Origin: Poecilobothrus nobilitatus | Lineage: Eukaryota > Arthropoda > Insecta > Diptera > Dolichopodidae | Assembly: GCA_947095535.1 (NCBI GenBank) | Contig: OX352774.1 | Span: 223,746,965-223,810,964 of the forward strand | DNA: 64,000 nt | Reading direction: 5' to 3' | Notes under the pieces: model-generated | Told to the model about the DNA's origin: nothing | Databases searched by the model: none | What the model saw: only the letters and a program-made list of their open reading frames with translations | Program-made: the position numbers and the translations under genes | Shown here: positions 56,601 through 63,600 of the stretch, in pieces | How the letters are laid out: the number at the start of each line of letters is the position of its first letter | Numbering within the stretch: position 1 is the stretch's first letter

Positions 56601-59600
56601 ATATTATATACTATATATTTACATTATATATTTTATTCATAAGGTGGGTATGTAAAGAAAAAACACTTACCACCACACACTTATAAAAACACTTGTAATA
56701 TTTGTTAGCTTTGTTCCTTTAAGTATGATGTAAAAATTGCATATTTATAGGAATACTTTTTTTTTGTTATTTTGTTCAGATGGCTAAAATCAATTTATGG
56801 TATTTTATTGGAAAAATACTAATCAACAAACTAACATAATTAGTTTTGAGTTCTAAAATAAATGAGTAAGAAACTTCTCCAAAAATAATCAGTAGATTGC
56901 CCTCAAAAATAATTAAACTAAAATAAGTCCAAAGTGTAATTTTTTTAATCAAACAAAAAAAAAAAAAAATACGCGAGACAAACAGTTTCGCATTTTTAAA
57001 AATTATTCATTGAATCTTCACATAATATGTAGAGGGAAGAATTGAAGGAAATTTAAATTTTGCTTATATATTGCGTAAATATACAGTTATATTTTTCTTT
57101 TTAATTTTGATATCCTATAAAGTTAGTGCAAAAAATTTTGTAAAGTTAAATGGATGTTGAAGGATTTGCAATTCTTGATTTTGTTTTTTTTTATGTCTGT
57201 TTATTTTGGTCTATAAATTCTTGTACGTATTTATTTTTAGTTTTGTTTTTTATTTTTTAAGTTGGAAAGAAAAGAAAATTTCATTCATGGATTTTAAAAT
57301 AGTGTAAAAAAAATTTTTTTTTATTATTACATTAACAATGAATAATTATCAATTATTAAGAGCCACTTATTTAAGACATTTATAAATGTAAAAAGTTGAT
57401 TATTTAAAATTACTTGAAGTACGCAGATTAAAACTAAACATAATAAACATAAAATAATTTTTTTTTTAAATTGTTATATAGAATATATTATTAATACTTA
57501 TTAAAAAATCTAAATTGAAAAGATTTGATATTTATTATATACAGTAGAAATTTCAATAATGCAATATTTAATCAGGTGTTCAAATAAAAGTTGTCATAAA
57601 ATTAAAAGAAAAGTAGAAGGAAAAGAAGAAAATTTATTGTTTTAGTAAGGAAAGAAGATATCTATTATATAATTCTATTTTTGTTTAAGTTTTCTAAGTA
57701 CCATAAAATTATTTTAAACTTTAAATAATTCTTTTTTTTAATTAACTTATTCTAAGGACTAAAAATATTTAAAAAATTATAGTCTCGAATTCAGAATGTA
57801 TAAAAATATTTTACTTACCAAGCGAATAAATTAAATAAAATTTCTAAATTTTCCTTGAAATGGTTTTATATATATATGTATATATGTATAACTTCATTAC
57901 AGTAAACTGTTACAGTTAGAATACTTCTGAATAACTATAAATGGTAAGAGGCCTCGGTGGTGTAAGAGCGTATAAAATACGCTGTAAACACCGAGGGAGT
58001 ATGGGTTCGAATCTCACACACGTCGTAAGAGTTATTCCCCCTTACGACATTTATAGCCACGCCTGAATAGGAAAGGCTGTGTAATTTCCTGTCCACATTT
58101 ATGTAATTAATTTGTTTAATTGATTTAATTTGAAATTTAGTGACGTTAATTATAAAACCTTTTATTTATATAGCAAACATTTTGGGTTGGTTGGGTCATT
58201 CTACTTATATGTACTTACTATATCAAACACGTTGTCTTAATTATTACAATGTTCTTATTTCTAACGTGACCACGACAAAACTGAAACAGTATAAAAAAAC
58301 TTAAAGAATTTTTAAAATGAGGTGAATTCCCCATTTTTTAAATATCGAATATTATTCTCTGAATTAGGTAATTTTCCTATTTTTCGATTGCGTTTTTTTT
58401 TCTGATCGAATAACATAAAAAATTGATGTAAGTAACTTATTTTTAAACATAGGATATGGATACATATTGAAAATAAAACATCGAAATATGTATGGTAAAT
58501 TCCCTTTTTTTTATTTCATTGTAATTTTACGAAATTCACCTACATATTCTAAAAAAAATTTAAAAAAAACGAGCAGTGCGAAATTTTAGTCCCCCATTGA
58601 GAAAATTGGTATTAAAAACTTACCTCGTGCAGTGAAAAACCGCGCAGTCGGAGAGATTACTGTATACTCTTTGACACCCCCAAACTCTCGCTTAACAAAT
58701 TATTGCAACCCAAATTTTGTAATCCATTCTAAGCTGACTCCTAATTATCTTTTTTCTTACATATTTTAAGAACAAAATCTCTAAAATTTCTTCAAATTAA
58801 AATCTCACATAATATATAAATATTCTAGAAAAAGCGTAAAACTCTAATTTTGAATCCAACTCTAAAATTTTTCCTATTATTATTCGATAAAAATTAAAAA
58901 TTACAATTTCTTATTTTTCCTGATAAAAAAAGATATTTACCAAGTTTTTTAAAGAACGAAATTTAAAAAAACGAGATTTTGATAAAACGAAATTTTGATA
59001 AAATGAGATTTTAAGAAACGAGTTTTTGAGATATGAGCATTTGCAGCTCTTTTAAAAATTTTATATTAATAATTTTAATGAAAAAATTGTCTTTAAGTTG
59101 TAAGTTTACTAAATTAAAATATATAATATTTTTATTTTCATCATTGCGTTTTTTATTTTTCATCTTATATTTTATTTGAAATAAAAATAACGTGTGCAAA
59201 TTAATTTAAACTCGTCTAAAAATTAAAAGGTAACAAGAGATAATGACAGTTAATCAAATATGTATATGTGTGTGTTACATTTCTCCCATAAGAAAATTTT
59301 GTTTAAACACTTTAAATGTAAACTGATAATTAAAAAAATGATAATTAAATTATACAAATTACAAAGTAATGGTTAAAAACAAATATTAAATTTCTTTAAA
59401 TAAAGATTAAAAAAAAAAAAAAAACTTTTTCTATACAAATAGACAATAATTAAAAAAAAAAATGTGTGTGAATTTCTTAAACCTGTTGTACCCACTAACC
59501 TATAGAATCCCACAATATTAAAAATTTTCTTTAATTATACTTTGTCAGTTCTTATAAATTATTATATTATAATATGTTAAGTGCTTATTATATAATCACG

Positions 59601-60638
59601 ATTATTATTCGATAAATGACCACTTAAATAACCTTTTCAAAGATGGTTGTGAAAAAAAACAAAAAAAAAAATTATTTTTCTTAAATACTTGGTGTAATTT
59701 ATTAAAAAAAAATTTAAATTTAAAATTAAGTAATAAAACTTTAAGAAAAAAAAAGACTAAATAATAATGCATTAAAATTTTTTAATTATATTTATCTAAT
59801 AATTGTTCTAATTGTTGATTTTTTTCATTTATAAAAATAATTTAAAATACAACATTCTAAAGTTTTGACAAAAGAAAATATATACCTACTTAAAATGTAT
59901 CTAATCGTTTAAGTTACAAAAAAAAACCATTTTAGTTATATAAATAAATGAATAAATTTTTAAAATGAAAATACAGTAAAAGTAAAAAAAATAAAACAAT
60001 GTAAAGTAAAAGCTCAAAAATTATACAAAACAATTATTAAAATTTGTTCCTTTTTTTAGCACATGAAGGTCATTTTTTCCAAAAGTCTATTAGTCAAATG
60101 AATATTTTGCGACTCTTTTAAAGTGAGCTAGAAAATATTTACACTGATCAAAAGATTTTGGATAAATCTGAATTTAATTCATATTTAATTTGATCCTATC
60201 TCATTCTTCTATCGTACATCATTCTATATACTATTTTGCAGTTATAGTCAGTCATTATACTGTTTTGCAGTTAGGGTAACTAACCCATTAAAATACCAGC
60301 AAGGGAGTCTATAGGTTTTCTTGATGTCTTTTGAAGATCTACACCTCAAGATCAAAAAAAAAAATTTTTTAAACTAAATAATTTGCAGCACTTATATAAT
60401 TTTGTTGTGATAACTGTAAGTATATGCGCATTTAAATGTACTAAACATGATTGGGTCATGAAAAATTAAAGTTTTATGAATATCTATATGAAAAAAAGTG
60501 GAAAAAATAAATTAGCTTACCTGTGCATGTTGATATAATTAAACTAAATATAATTAAAATTTGTATTTGTAATCCAAAAAAGCGTTTATTTAAAATTGTT
60601 GCCATTTTTATTGTTATATTTTCTAATTTTCTATTCAT
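4941..60638 (-). CDS. Ret: Ret receptor tyrosine kinase, complete 10-exon coding region
   Basis: Insect orthologue of RET, a plasma-membrane receptor tyrosine kinase that phosphorylates itself and adaptor proteins after ectodomain activation. Joining exons 60638-60521, 20291-19531, 9416-9248, 9156-8637, 8554-8034, 6987-6752, 6637-6194, 6125-5985, 5917-5727 and 5655-4941 gives 3816 nt with matching phases, i.e. 1271 residues, close to the roughly 1.2-kresidue fly protein. All donors are GT, all acceptors AG. Order: signal peptide (to about 40); cadherin-like ectodomain with an LDRNDN calcium-type motif; cysteine-rich region (about 523-696); transmembrane helix about 715-735; kinase with GEGEFG (794-799), VAVK Lys822, Glu839, HRDLAARN (926-933), DFG (946-948), activation-loop Tyr954 and Tyr959, and PVKWMAPESL; tail with Tyr motifs. 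All catalytic residues are present. Long introns 1 and 2 (40.2 and 10.1 kb) carry repeats. Confidence 0.97.
5727..5917 (-). CDS. Ret: Ret coding exon 9 (kinase C-lobe)
   Basis: Residues 971-1033 plus two bases. The acceptor is TATACAG|TGGATG and the donor GAAAT|GTAAGT. It reads [20 protein letters not shown], then [19 protein letters not shown] and [11 protein letters not shown]. The Met after Trp, a substrate-pocket residue known from human RET, is the wild-type residue. Confidence 0.97.
5985..6125 (-). CDS. Ret: Ret coding exon 8 (catalytic loop, DFG, activation loop)
   Basis: Residues 924-970, exactly 47 codons in phase 0. The acceptor is TTTTTAG|CTTGTA and the donor GTAAAG|GTAAAT. It holds [16 protein letters not shown], the YEDDAY double-tyrosine activation loop and RVPVK. 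A piece of this exon recurs at 3627-3678. Confidence 0.97.
6194..6637 (-). CDS. Ret: Ret coding exon 7 (kinase N-lobe)
   Basis: Residues 776-923. The acceptor is TTTTCAG|TCTGAT and the donor ATTAAG|GTAAAC. It reads [20 protein letters not shown]: the entry to the kinase, glycine loop [12 protein letters not shown] lysine, helix C glutamate in [18 protein letters not shown], hinge [11 protein letters not shown], and [13 protein letters not shown]. Confidence 0.97.
6752..6987 (-). CDS. Ret: Ret coding exon 6 (transmembrane and juxtamembrane)
   Basis: Residues 697-775. The acceptor is TATATAG|CAACGA and the donor ATATCG|GTAATT. A hydrophobic helix [20 protein letters not shown] is followed by the stop-transfer cluster [12 protein letters not shown]. 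The juxtamembrane part ends EMKLDIS and runs straight into the kinase. Confidence 0.95.
7358..7632 (+). mobile_element. tRNA-derived SINE, full length, with 13-bp target duplication
   Basis: The head is tRNA-like: an A-box-like TAGTCTGGTGGG and a B box GGTTCGATCCC about 45 bases later. An AT-rich body and a tail of ATAAATAA repeats follow. The 13-bp word TAGTTCTATGGGG occurs immediately before (7345-7357) and immediately after (7633-7645), a clean target-site duplication. It has no protein coding; it would depend on a LINE. The body and tail recur in reverse at 56501-56690 and the head at 57950. Confidence 0.85.
7633..7705 (+). repeat. Older tRNA-like repeat that was the SINE target
   Basis: After the duplicated target word the sequence GGTATCGGTGGACGAGTG...GTATTAACTGATAGAGTG resembles the SINE head but lacks a B box. 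It looks like a decayed older SINE head into which the 7358-7632 copy inserted. Confidence 0.45.
8034..8554 (-). CDS. Ret: Ret coding exon 5 (cysteine-rich region)
   Basis: Residues 523-697. The acceptor is ACATTAG|TATAAA and the donor ACACAAG|GTAATT. Cysteines are dense (for example [50 protein letters not shown]), matching the membrane-proximal cysteine-rich domain of RET that packs against co-receptor and ligand. A basic and Asn-rich stretch follows before the membrane. Confidence 0.94.
8637..9156 (-). CDS. Ret: Ret coding exon 4 (ectodomain, membrane-distal to Cys-rich region)
   Basis: Residues 350-523 (split codons at both ends). The acceptor is AATTATAG|AATTTA and the donor TACTA|GTAAGT. 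The segment begins [22 protein letters not shown] and ends LMTAVEQIY. It should belong to the later cadherin-like domains. Two upstream residues of the frame come from the exon 3 junction codon CAA. Confidence 0.93.
9248..9416 (-). CDS. Ret: Ret coding exon 3 (ectodomain)
   Basis: Residues 294-349 plus one base. The acceptor is CATTTTAG|GGTGAA and the donor TTGCC|GTAAGT. The reading starts [17 protein letters not shown] and ends STAISC. It joins in phase 0 to exon 2 and in phase 1 to exon 4. It is too short to appear as a long open frame; it was found by following splice phases. Confidence 0.92.
9729..10960 (+). mobile_element. Fly-type nonautonomous element with (GTCC)n and internal tandem array
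   Basis: It begins TTATACCATACACCT and ends AGGTGTAGGGTATTA, near-inverted ends (about 12 of 15). Near the head are GGTGTTTGTAACCACC, AAGCGAGTTAGATATGG and (GTCC)n at 9865-9882, an arrangement common in dipteran repeats. Most of the body is a 147-bp tandem array. GC content is higher than the surroundings. No open frame for a transposase exists. A relative in the opposite orientation lies at 48845-49750. Confidence 0.65.
9960..10870 (+). repeat. Tandem array, about six units of 147 bp
   Basis: The landmark TATCTCC recurs at 10037, 10184, 10331, 10478 and 10631, spacings 147, 147, 147 and 153; a degenerate sixth unit follows near 10769. Each unit carries GCTTCCGAACGAGC-like, CAACAAAGATAGAAC, GTACAATG-TGTTC and GAGGATTTGGTCC segments. 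The first three units are the most alike. Confidence 0.85.
11024..11464 (+). repeat. Dispersed repeat copy A (pairs with 12247-12688)
   Basis: It shares with copy B, in the same order and orientation, TATTTATTTAACTTA, CAAAACTGATATTTA, a CCTGATTTTG..CAACT.TAAAAT segment and a TTCAAGATAATG end. Both copies look like old copies of one element or a local duplication about 1.2 kb apart. Confidence 0.65.
12247..12688 (+). repeat. Dispersed repeat copy B (pairs with 11024-11464)
   Basis: Direct-orientation partner of copy A with the same segment order; divergence is substantial. It includes the CGTATAGCCCTGATTTT segment also seen in the foldback element at 32616-32855 and near 58830. Confidence 0.65.
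16256..16337 (+). repeat. Three tandem 26-27-bp units, each with a palindrome
   Basis: TATTCAGAGTATCCTTATAT repeats at 16262 and 16289, with a variant at 16315. The first two units contain the self-complementary CCTTATATAAGG. It sits in intron 2. Function is unknown; it may be a simple satellite seed. Confidence 0.8.
19048..19380. mobile_element. MITE of 333 bp with about 33-bp terminal inverted repeats
   Basis: The left end TGTAGTGACAGAATGCCCGA and the right end, read in reverse, TGCAGTGACAGAATACCCGA match, and the match continues through GGAAA-AAAGCCC. The motif AAAGCCC or its complement recurs inside near both ends, like subterminal binding sites of hAT-type elements. No target duplication is clear. 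The frames at 19027-19218 and 19229-19411 are carried by this element and are not genes. Confidence 0.8.
19531..20291 (-). CDS. Ret: Ret coding exon 2 (N-terminal cadherin-like region)
   Basis: Residues 40-293. The acceptor is TTATTACAG|GTTTTG and the donor AATGAG|GTAAGT. It begins [10 protein letters not shown] and contains [16 protein letters not shown], resembling the cadherin strand with a TG turn, and near its end NILDRNDNG, a cadherin-type calcium-binding linker. Several N-x-S/T sequons suggest glycosylation. It corresponds to the first cadherin-like domains of the RET ectodomain. Confidence 0.95.
21181..21400. repeat. Repeat with tRNA-like segment (related to 39930-40890)
   Basis: It contains GGTGGGAATCTTTAAAA, then on the minus strand a tRNA-like GTAGTTTAACCGGTAAGA, and then GCTTCAACATTTATATGCT with TTCTAGACGA. 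The first and last words recur in the same orientation at about 39937 and 40861. It is a decayed dispersed element. Confidence 0.5.
21806..21940. mobile_element. Hairpin MITE, about 135 bp
   Basis: The outer ends ATGGGTCG and CGACGACCCAT pair, and the inner arms TGAACTTAAATCTCACA and TGTGAGATTTAAGTTCA pair perfectly, leaving a loop of about 50 bases. The whole unit is one imperfect palindrome, as in foldback MITEs. Confidence 0.75.
22195..22560 (+). mobile_element. Repeat copy related to 48845-49750, opposite orientation
   Basis: The reverse complement matches the plus strand at about 48845-49130 over long stretches: CACTTTCGTCAATT, GTTAACAGAAATAA, GGTGTTCAAGTTACAGGTGT, TTTTCAGTTTTTGACC and AAATTTCAAGTTT. 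It is an old nonautonomous element with no frame. Confidence 0.75.
24227..24400 (+). repeat. Array of about eight short units (GAAGATTTTTTATTTAAAGT type)
   Basis: Units of 20-24 bp built from GAAGA-TTTTT-ACTTAAAGT follow one another with variation. The same unit, in inverted pairs, forms the arms of 38700-39105. Confidence 0.75.
26340..26500. repeat. Inverted pair of the CTGATTTTG/CTAAAATC repeat segment
   Basis: At 26341-26395 the minus strand carries CTGATTTTG..GCCAACTCTAAAATC; at 26465-26500 the plus strand carries CTGATTTCGCAACCGACT and ATAAAATC. The same segment is in 11143-11190, 12361-12410, 32616-32855 and 58690-58880. The pair abuts a perfect palindrome. Confidence 0.6.
26496..26561. 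repeat. Perfect 66-bp palindrome
   Basis: Reading outward from the centre (26528/26529) every base pairs for 33 positions each way; the ends are ACTCCTAATATAG and CTATATTAGGAGT. There is no spacer. Inner parts are AT alternations, but the outer 20 bases on each side are of mixed sequence, so it is more than a microsatellite. Confidence 0.9.
28140..28640. other. GC-richer island in intron 1, unidentified
   Basis: This 500-bp block stands out by composition, with phrases such as CATTCGGAAGTTCG and CCCAGAGGAACCTCGTGCAG. A minus-strand frame of 82 codons (28159-28407) ends in a hydrophobic [18 protein letters not shown] do not recognise it. It may be a transposon fragment or a decayed coding piece; evidence for a gene is weak. 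Confidence 0.35.
30804..30987. mobile_element. MITE of 184 bp with 18-20-bp terminal inverted repeats
   Basis: The left end GTTTGCGTTCCTTTTACACG and the right end, reversed, GTTTGGGTTCCTTTTACAGA match at 17 of 20 positions. The interior is rich in AGTAGTTGGGAGTAG words on both halves. Target duplication is unclear (a short TTAT is possible). Confidence 0.8.
32524..33002. mobile_element. Foldback element with inverted repetitive arms and 11-bp target duplication
   Basis: TCTGTTAAAGA flanks the element on both sides (32524-32534 and 32992-33002). The left arm (32535-32612) and right arm (32866-32991) are inverted: GTTTATCATAATCCT/TTTTATCAAAAT against GTTTATCACAATCCT/TTTTATCAAAAT. The right arm is itself a run of AAAACAGGATTT-like units. 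Between the arms are 2.7 tandem units of 86-87 bp. The design matches foldback or Mutator-like nonautonomous elements; no transposase is present. Confidence 0.85.
32616..32855 (+). repeat. 2.7 tandem units of 86-87 bp inside the foldback element
   Basis: CTG-CAA-A--CGTATA recurs at 32616, 32703 and 32789. Each unit includes CTGATTTTG-like, CTAAAATC, CCTAATTCAGAAT and TATAAATATT segments. The same unit is scattered elsewhere in the Ret introns. Confidence 0.85.
35606..36184 (-). pseudogene. Possible decayed membrane-protein gene fragment, unidentified
   Basis: Two open stretches of 85 and 79 codons (36184-35927 and 35845-35606) lie in the same minus-strand frame, separated by only 27 codons with three stops. 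The first starts [20 protein letters not shown]; the second has two strongly hydrophobic segments ([20 protein letters not shown] and [14 protein letters not shown]). One uninterrupted frame broken by a few stops suggests a dead gene. A chemoreceptor origin came to mind but no diagnostic motif supports it. Chance hydrophobic frames in AT-rich DNA remain an alternative. Confidence 0.3.
36570..36970. repeat. Probable decayed transposable-element sequence
   Basis: The block is richer in G+C than its surroundings and carries phrases such as ACCAAATTGCATTGTAATCGG and GGTTCCACTAGAG that resemble fly repeat sequence. No frame or terminal repeat was found. Confidence 0.3.
38700..39105. repeat. Inverted pair of short-unit arrays (foldback-like)
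   Basis: The left array (38711-38790) repeats TGAAGACATTTTTA-type units; the right array (38955-39100) repeats the complement, TAAAGTAAAAATG. Outer ends ATACCTTTTT and AAAAATGGTAT also pair. About 165 bp of AT microsatellite lies between. The unit is that of the array at 24227-24400. Confidence 0.75.
39930..40890. repeat. Mosaic of dispersed repeat pieces
   Basis: It shares GGTGGGAATCTT and GCTTCAACATTTATATGCT-TTCTAGACGA with 21181-21400, a minus-strand copy of the CTAAAATC segment (about 40360-40430) and a minus-strand AAAATCCC-type array (40455-40515). The 120-codon plus frame at 40246-40608 runs across these pieces and is not credited as a gene. Confidence 0.5.
42200..42300 (+). mobile_element. 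Possible 3' end of a non-LTR retrotransposon
   Basis: GGGTTGCAGAGTCAAAGTGC is followed by TATCTCCCCTACCAAACAACAACAACAAGAAG. A (CAA)n tail after a GC-richer unique end is typical of several insect LINE 3' ends. No coding part is recognised upstream (41930-42190 shows only an unrelated-looking 67-codon frame). Confidence 0.4.
43420..43479. repeat. Perfect 22-bp-stem hairpin with 16-base loop
   Basis: The arm AATTTGTTTAGTCTAATGCA and its exact reverse complement flank a loop at 43442-43457. With the outer A-T pair the stem is 22 bp without mismatch, with wobble pairs beyond. It could be a pre-miRNA-like hairpin or the relic of a small inverted duplication. Real pre-miRNAs usually have a longer, imperfect stem. 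Confidence 0.8.
44955..45125 (+). repeat. Array of AAAATCCCGAAAT-type units
   Basis: About ten units of 13-18 bp alternate AATCC(C/T)GAAA with AT filler. A short minus-strand relative is at 40455-40515. A GC-richer segment (GTCGCCCCATGTCGGCGCC) follows at about 45210, perhaps part of the same element. Confidence 0.75.
45640..47250 (+). mobile_element. Decayed non-LTR retrotransposon, C-terminal end of ORF2
   Basis: At 46007-46078 the plus strand reads [18 protein letters not shown] and SSLMEK; after a skip of two bases, 46081-46164 continues [24 protein letters not shown]. This is the region after the reverse transcriptase fingers typical of Jockey-like LINEs (from recalled family pattern). 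A likely further trace with stops reads [14 protein letters not shown] at about 46930. Outer limits are guesses based on composition. The element is dead: frameshift and many stops. Confidence 0.6.
48845..49750 (-). mobile_element. Fly-type nonautonomous element, second family member
   Basis: Read on the minus strand it starts TTATTATACCCGTACGATAGG, then GGTGTAATAAAA-like, GTTTGTAACACCTCG, AAGCGAGCTAGATAT and (GTCC)n (49599-49620), the same order as the head of 9729-10960. Its inner part matches 22195-22560. Two diverged GCTCC-TAACGG-GGG-TACAAAAAA units about 320 bp apart (about 49022 and 49341) suggest an internal duplication. Confidence 0.7.
56501..56690 (-). mobile_element. SINE copy, body and tail, head decayed
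   Basis: The reverse complement follows the body of the 7358-7632 SINE: GTGTTTTTTCTTTACATACCC..CTTA, TAAATATATAGTATATAATAT, TTAGTATATAATTTAA, TTCAGTAATATTGCATTACA and an ATAAATAA tail. The tRNA-like head is not clear. Confidence 0.75.
57950..58115 (+). mobile_element. SINE copy with intact A and B boxes
   Basis: The head GGCCTCGGTGGTGTAAGAGCG carries an A-box-like element and GGTTCGAATCTC is a good B box; CGTCGTAAGAGTTATTCCCC and CTTACGAC follow as in the 7358 copy. The body after that differs, so it may be a subfamily. Not a functional tRNA: no acceptor-stem pairing was seen. Confidence 0.75.
58690..59035 (+). mobile_element. Relative of the 32524-33002 foldback element, one arm
   Basis: It has an internal-unit copy (TATTCTAGAAAAAGCGTAAAACTCTAATTTTG..CCAACTCTAAAATT) followed by a run of AACGAGATTTTGATAA-like units (58945-59020). 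No matching left arm is visible, so it is truncated or rearranged. Confidence 0.6.
60521..60638 (-). CDS. Ret: Ret coding exon 1 (signal peptide)
   Basis: Encodes residues 1-39 plus one base: [12 protein letters not shown], then [10 protein letters not shown] and a hydrophobic [10 protein letters not shown] core ending STCTG, a typical secretion signal. The donor is CACAG|GTAAGC. Two in-frame ATGs exist (60638 and 60605). The second has the better context (A at -3, G at +4) and leaves a more standard signal peptide, so it may be the real start. Phase 1 joins exactly to exon 2. Confidence 0.9.
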
Positions 60639-63600
60639 AATTTTTTTTTTTTTGTATTTGATGTATTTCTTGGTTAAGAAGTTTTTTTTATTACAATAAT
60701 ATTGTGTTTTAAGAAAACGGATTGGATTGCATTTAACTATTTTTTTGTTTTTTTTTTGGAATTATATCCCGGTATAATTTAAAATAACTTTTTTACACGG
60801 TGGTCTATTATCAATATTTCACTATTTAACCAAATATATCTTATAATTATATTATGTATTTTGTAGGTATATGTATTTTCTTTTTTTTAATTTTAAAATA
60901 TTGCAACTTTCACAAATTTAGTATTCTTTAAAATTTTGATGTTTGATTGAATTTAATCTTGCTTTTTTCATATTTTTCAAAAAAATTTTATTTTCCACTT
61001 ATATACTTTTTTTTGTGTTACTAAGTCATATTTTTTTTTTATTTTAAGTTAGTATTATTATTATTAGTATTACTGAAAGAAAATTTTTTTAAAATTATTT
61101 ATAACTATTATTTAAATTTAAATTATTAAAACCAAAAATTAAAAAAACAAAATTGGATGGAAGTTCGAAAAATAACTCTTCTTAACCCTATTTGGGATAA
61201 TACATTGTATCTGAATGAGTATATAAGAAAAAAATATACTTTTGTATAGTATTTTATATATTTTTAATTACACTTGCAATCGTGTACTCTTAAACCTAAC
61301 ATAATTAGTCTCAAATACAAGCATATTACGTCATTAAAAAAGTCATATCCATACAATTTTATAAGATTTTTACTTATTTATAGTAAATCACAATTTTGAG
61401 CGGATTAATAATTATTAACCCAAAATAAAATCAAAATAAAAGTTTTTCATATTATGTTATAATGCAATACAAAATTAATAAATAAAAAAATTCTTTTTAA
61501 TTTGTTATAAAATTATTATTAAAATTTAATTTTATCCCTGGTAAGATAATGTTTTTTTTTCTTTTTTTGAAAATGGAAAAAAATTAAATTCAATAATGAA
61601 CTTGGTTTTTAGAATAATAACTATAGGATGTGTTTTATATATAATAAATAAAAATTATCGAAAAAATTTCCAAACAATTAAATAACCCTTAATTTATGCA
61701 ATTTTAATTAACAAAATAATACAGAAAATGTTAATTACTATTATTTCATGATATTAATCTAAAGAATGGGGGTACAGAATCTTGTACAGAAACCAAGTTT
61801 TTTTTTAGTTGGAAGTAAAATTACTGTAATATATAATATAATATAATTTACGATTAATATAAACATAATAAATAATTAATAAATTTACTGTATACATTTT
61901 TAATAGTATATATTAAGTAGGTTTAGTATCATACGTAATATTTGAGACTAATATAAATATTTAAAAAAACAAAATAAATATATTGTTAAAAAATAAATAG
62001 TAATTATAATTTAATTAATAGTAATATTTATTTAATTTATTATAAATACTAAAATTAAATTAAATTAAATTAAATAAGATATGTTAAATTAATATTACTA
62101 TTAATATTTATTATTTACAATATTAATTTATAGTTTAATTTCAATATTATCCTTTTATCTTAAATTAATTTTTAGCTAGCAACAAAAAAAAAAAAAAAAG
62201 AAGGAGAAGATATTGATATCTTTACCTTTACAAGTTACATTAATATATGATCAAAAATAACAATATTCAGTTATCAAAACAAGAAAAAAATACAATTAAT
62301 GAAAATTAAAAAAATATATAGTGACAGTTCATTACGGTAATGATTATTACCTGGATTGGAAAAATCATACATAATAAGTTACAGTTAATTAAAAATAAAT
62401 TTAAAATTATTTTTTGGAATTAATATTAATATTGTAAAAGAAATTTTAAAATAATTTATTAGTTTTCTTATTACAGAAAACATAATCAAAGCTTTAATAG
62501 TTATCGTTGTTGTTATTATGGTTATATAAAAATAATTTAAATGGTAAATCAAATATATTTATATTGTATAAAATTTAATTGTTATATTTTAGAATTTTCT
62601 TTGGAAAACACAATATTTTATTTTATAATTTTACTTTATTTCATTTTGTTTTGTTTTTTTTTTTTTTTTGTTAAATTATACAGGATATTATAATATCCTG
62701 TTTCTTTTATTTAATGCTTCTTTTTTTAAATTATATAAATTTTTTTTATAAAAACTGTTTTAAAAGTTTTTTATTTAAATTTGTAAATAAATTAATAAAT
62801 GTTGCAAGATTTGCAATTTTATTAATTAGAATAAAACATTTAATTTAATAACTATTAACATTTACTTTTTTCTTTATTTATGAATTTTCTTCTGTTATAT
62901 CCTTATTATACCGTTAAAAGTTATGACATTTGTTTGTTTTATTCACCATTATTCTTTTGTATTATTTTTATTTTCTTTTTTTATTTTATACAAATAATTC
63001 AAAATATTATTTTTTTTTTTTTATGTTTTAAAAATTTTTTTATTTTTTACATAAATGTTATTTTATTGTTTGGAGTAAATTTTTATTTTTCAGTAACAAT
63101 AGAAATAAAATATAAATAACATTTTTCAACTTCCGATTCTCACGACCGTTTAAATTGAATGTCGAAATACGACTAAATGGACACTTCCTTTCGTTGTTTA
63201 GTTCCTTTACTAGTACATGTAAGCAAAATAATAAATAAAAAAAAAAAAAAATCAAGTACAGAAAAAGTAAAACAACTAAGAAGAAAATTCAGCTGTTAAA
63301 AAAAAAAAAAAAACAAGTAATAAACAAACGGAAAATGCTATTTTTTTTTATATTTTTTATTATCAGTTAGTTTGCTGCAAGTAAACAAATAAAAACGACG
63401 TCAGTGTGGTGAATTATACATAAAATTGAGAAGAGAAATAATTTTGTTATGAATAAAACAGAACAGAACACACTTGCGTGCGAGAAGTTCTATTGCATGC
63501 CATTTTTACTCTGAATTAATATTTTGTAAAATATTATACGATATTTTAAATGTGCTTATTCGTATCATATTGTAATTTGTAATACATATTTATACTAGTA

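Larger units (their letters stand above)
20292..60520. other. Ret intron 1 (about 40.2 kb)
   Basis: Bounded by donor GTAAGC at 60520 and acceptor TTACAG at 20292. It is AT-rich with long A and T runs and scattered repeats listed separately. No second gene is convincing. Within it 22600-24200, 24450-26300, 33010-35590, 49760-56490 and 59050-60520 hold only low-complexity DNA, AT microsatellites and short spurious frames as far as I can see. A first intron of this size commonly carries enhancers, but none can be recognised by eye. Confidence 0.85.

Noticed and set aside
62880..63255. Frames of 79 and 65 codons upstream of Ret
   Set aside because: Phe- and Ile-rich products from T-rich DNA with no recognisable domain.
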